A stretch of 32,199 nucleotides of DNA. Origin: JBFLVQ01 sp040758525 (GTDB lineage Bacteria > Acidobacteriota > Blastocatellia > Chloracidobacteriales > JADJPF01). Under the pieces are notes generated by a model that saw only the letters and a list, made by a program, of their open reading frames with translations, did no database searches and was not told the origin of the DNA. Made by a program: the position numbers and the translations under genes. Shown one piece after another: positions 31,600 through 32,199 of this stretch (its first letter is position 1; the number at the start of each line of letters is the position of its first letter). The DNA lies in contig JBFLVQ010000028.1 in NCBI GenBank assembly GCA_040758525.1, positions 1-32,199 on the forward strand. The letters run 5' to 3'.

Positions 31600-32199
31600 T
31601 CATTTCTCCTTTTTATTGGAGCGGCGCATCTTGGTGCGACAATTGGGACAGACAATTGTCGCATTGGCTACTACACTACGGCCTACCTCTTCATTACAAC
31701 GCTCACAAATAACTGGATAGGTTGTAGAGTTAGTGATAGGCAATCGTATTGGTATACGCCCTTTGACGGTGTCGCGAGAGACCTCCTGTTGTGGATCGGT
31801 CTTCTCAGTATCGTTGTAAGGTACTGCTACTGCATCTACCAGAGCATCTAAACACTCATCACAAACAGAGGTGCAACCTGGCAAGGCACTGCGACCTAGA
31901 TCTTTCCCACATTCTGAACATGCGATCAAATAAGCACCGCCACTCACTGAAACAGGTTTGCCCTTTTTCGCTTCACGAGCTAACTGTTTTTTCGCTTCGG
32001 TCACCTGAGCCTCATCGGAATTGGTAGAGATTGGCTCAGACAATGGAGTTGTCCTGGGGGGAGGAAGTGGCTTAGTATTTACCTTCACAACTGGCACACC
32101 AATTTTTGGTGTTGGTGAAGAGGAAGGAAGATTTGGCACCCTATTATTCTCTATCTCTTGTGGAGTGTGGGTAGATTTTGGTGAAGTAACATCAAGAGT
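31600..32199 (-). CDS. Double zinc-ribbon protein with proline-rich N-terminus (5' end outside window)
   Basis: The minus-strand frame is open from the window edge to its stop at 31600, giving 199 visible residues; a GTG at 32139 is inside the frame, but the upstream part reads as the same Pro/Ser/Thr-rich disordered region, so the real start is probably beyond the window. The N-terminal ~100 residues are disordered, with a Lys/Ala-rich helix. Two zinc ribbons follow with identical spacing, CxxC-x4-GRS-x8-CxxC: CSECGKDLGRS ... CDEC and CERCNEEVGRS ... CPNC, an internal duplication. The role is unknown; ribbon proteins of this type may bind nucleic acid or protein. It converges with the microcompartment operon and need not belong to it. 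Confidence 0.65.
   Translation of the reverse strand, partial: TLDVTSPKSTHTPQEIENNRVPNLPSSSPTPKIGVPVVKVNTKPLPPPRTTPLSEPISTNSDEAQVTEAKKQLAREAKKGKPVSVSGGAYLIACSECGKDLGRSALPGCTSVCDECLDALVDAVAVPYNDTEKTDPQQEVSRDTVKGRIPIRLPITNSTTYPVICERCNEEVGRSVVANATIVCPNCRTKMRRSNKKEK

Overview
The window looks like chromosomal DNA of a free-living, Gram-negative-type heterotroph, most likely an acidobacterium (Blastocatellia-like is my guess). This is inference from gene content: large FG-GAP and NHL/TIG beta-propeller proteins, an ECF sigma/anti-sigma pair, a heptose isomerase, a di-/tri-heme-type succinate dehydrogenase followed by Rex, a Uma2 protein, an lmo0937-type mini-protein and a small bacterial microcompartment (BMC) locus. 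Base composition is moderate by eye and codon use looks uniform. I see no insertion sequence, prophage, CRISPR array, rRNA or tRNA.

Layout. 1-3.0 kb (+): the tail of an FHA-domain protein, a PP2C-type phosphatase (Ser/Thr phospho-signalling), an empty stretch, then a YkgJ-type cysteine-cluster protein overlapping a tiny SH3/Tudor-like protein. 3.0-7.1 kb (-): a YcaQ/AlkZ-like winged-helix protein with its own promoter, and a separate operon of a membrane-anchored di-heme cytochrome, an aldehyde dehydrogenase and an alanine-type aminotransferase. 7.2-9.4 kb (+): a coupled pair of membrane proteins, the second a transglutaminase-like enzyme, whose Shine-Dalgarno lies in an inverted repeat; then a Uma2 protein. 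9.6-13.5 kb (+): a tightly packed four-gene operon: gmhA, a conserved protein that may be deoxyhypusine-synthase-like, a zinc-finger protein with a proline-rich region, and a divergent peptide deformylase. 13.5-15.4 kb: a VOC protein (-), a 49-residue lmo0937-type membrane peptide and a YggT protein (+). 15.5-21.7 kb (-): FG-GAP repeat protein, anti-sigma factor, ECF sigma factor, a secreted zinc phospholipase C/P1-nuclease-fold enzyme, and hemL. 21.9-25.9 kb (+): a 1306-residue exported BIG2-NHL-TIG-NHL-TIG protein.

25.9-31.6 kb (+) is the metabolic core. sdhC-sdhA-sdhB-rex follow a promoter with a leader of nearly 190 nt that holds a perfect 18-bp tandem duplication. Immediately after rex, a second promoter with a consensus -10 box precedes a three-gene BMC module: class II sugar-phosphate aldolase, one hexameric shell protein (BMC-H) and one pentameric vertex protein (BMC-P/EutN). 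The aldolase has a cysteine-containing linker and an amphipathic C-terminal helix that could be an encapsulation peptide. A convergent, incomplete gene for a protein with two near-identical zinc ribbons closes the window.

The most interesting part is this compact BMC module: a shell with only one signature enzyme and no aldehyde dehydrogenase, phosphotransacylase or BMC-T protein beside it, directly downstream of the NADH sensor Rex. Whether it is a satellite of a larger fucose/rhamnose-type compartment locus elsewhere or a reduced compartment cannot be decided from this window.
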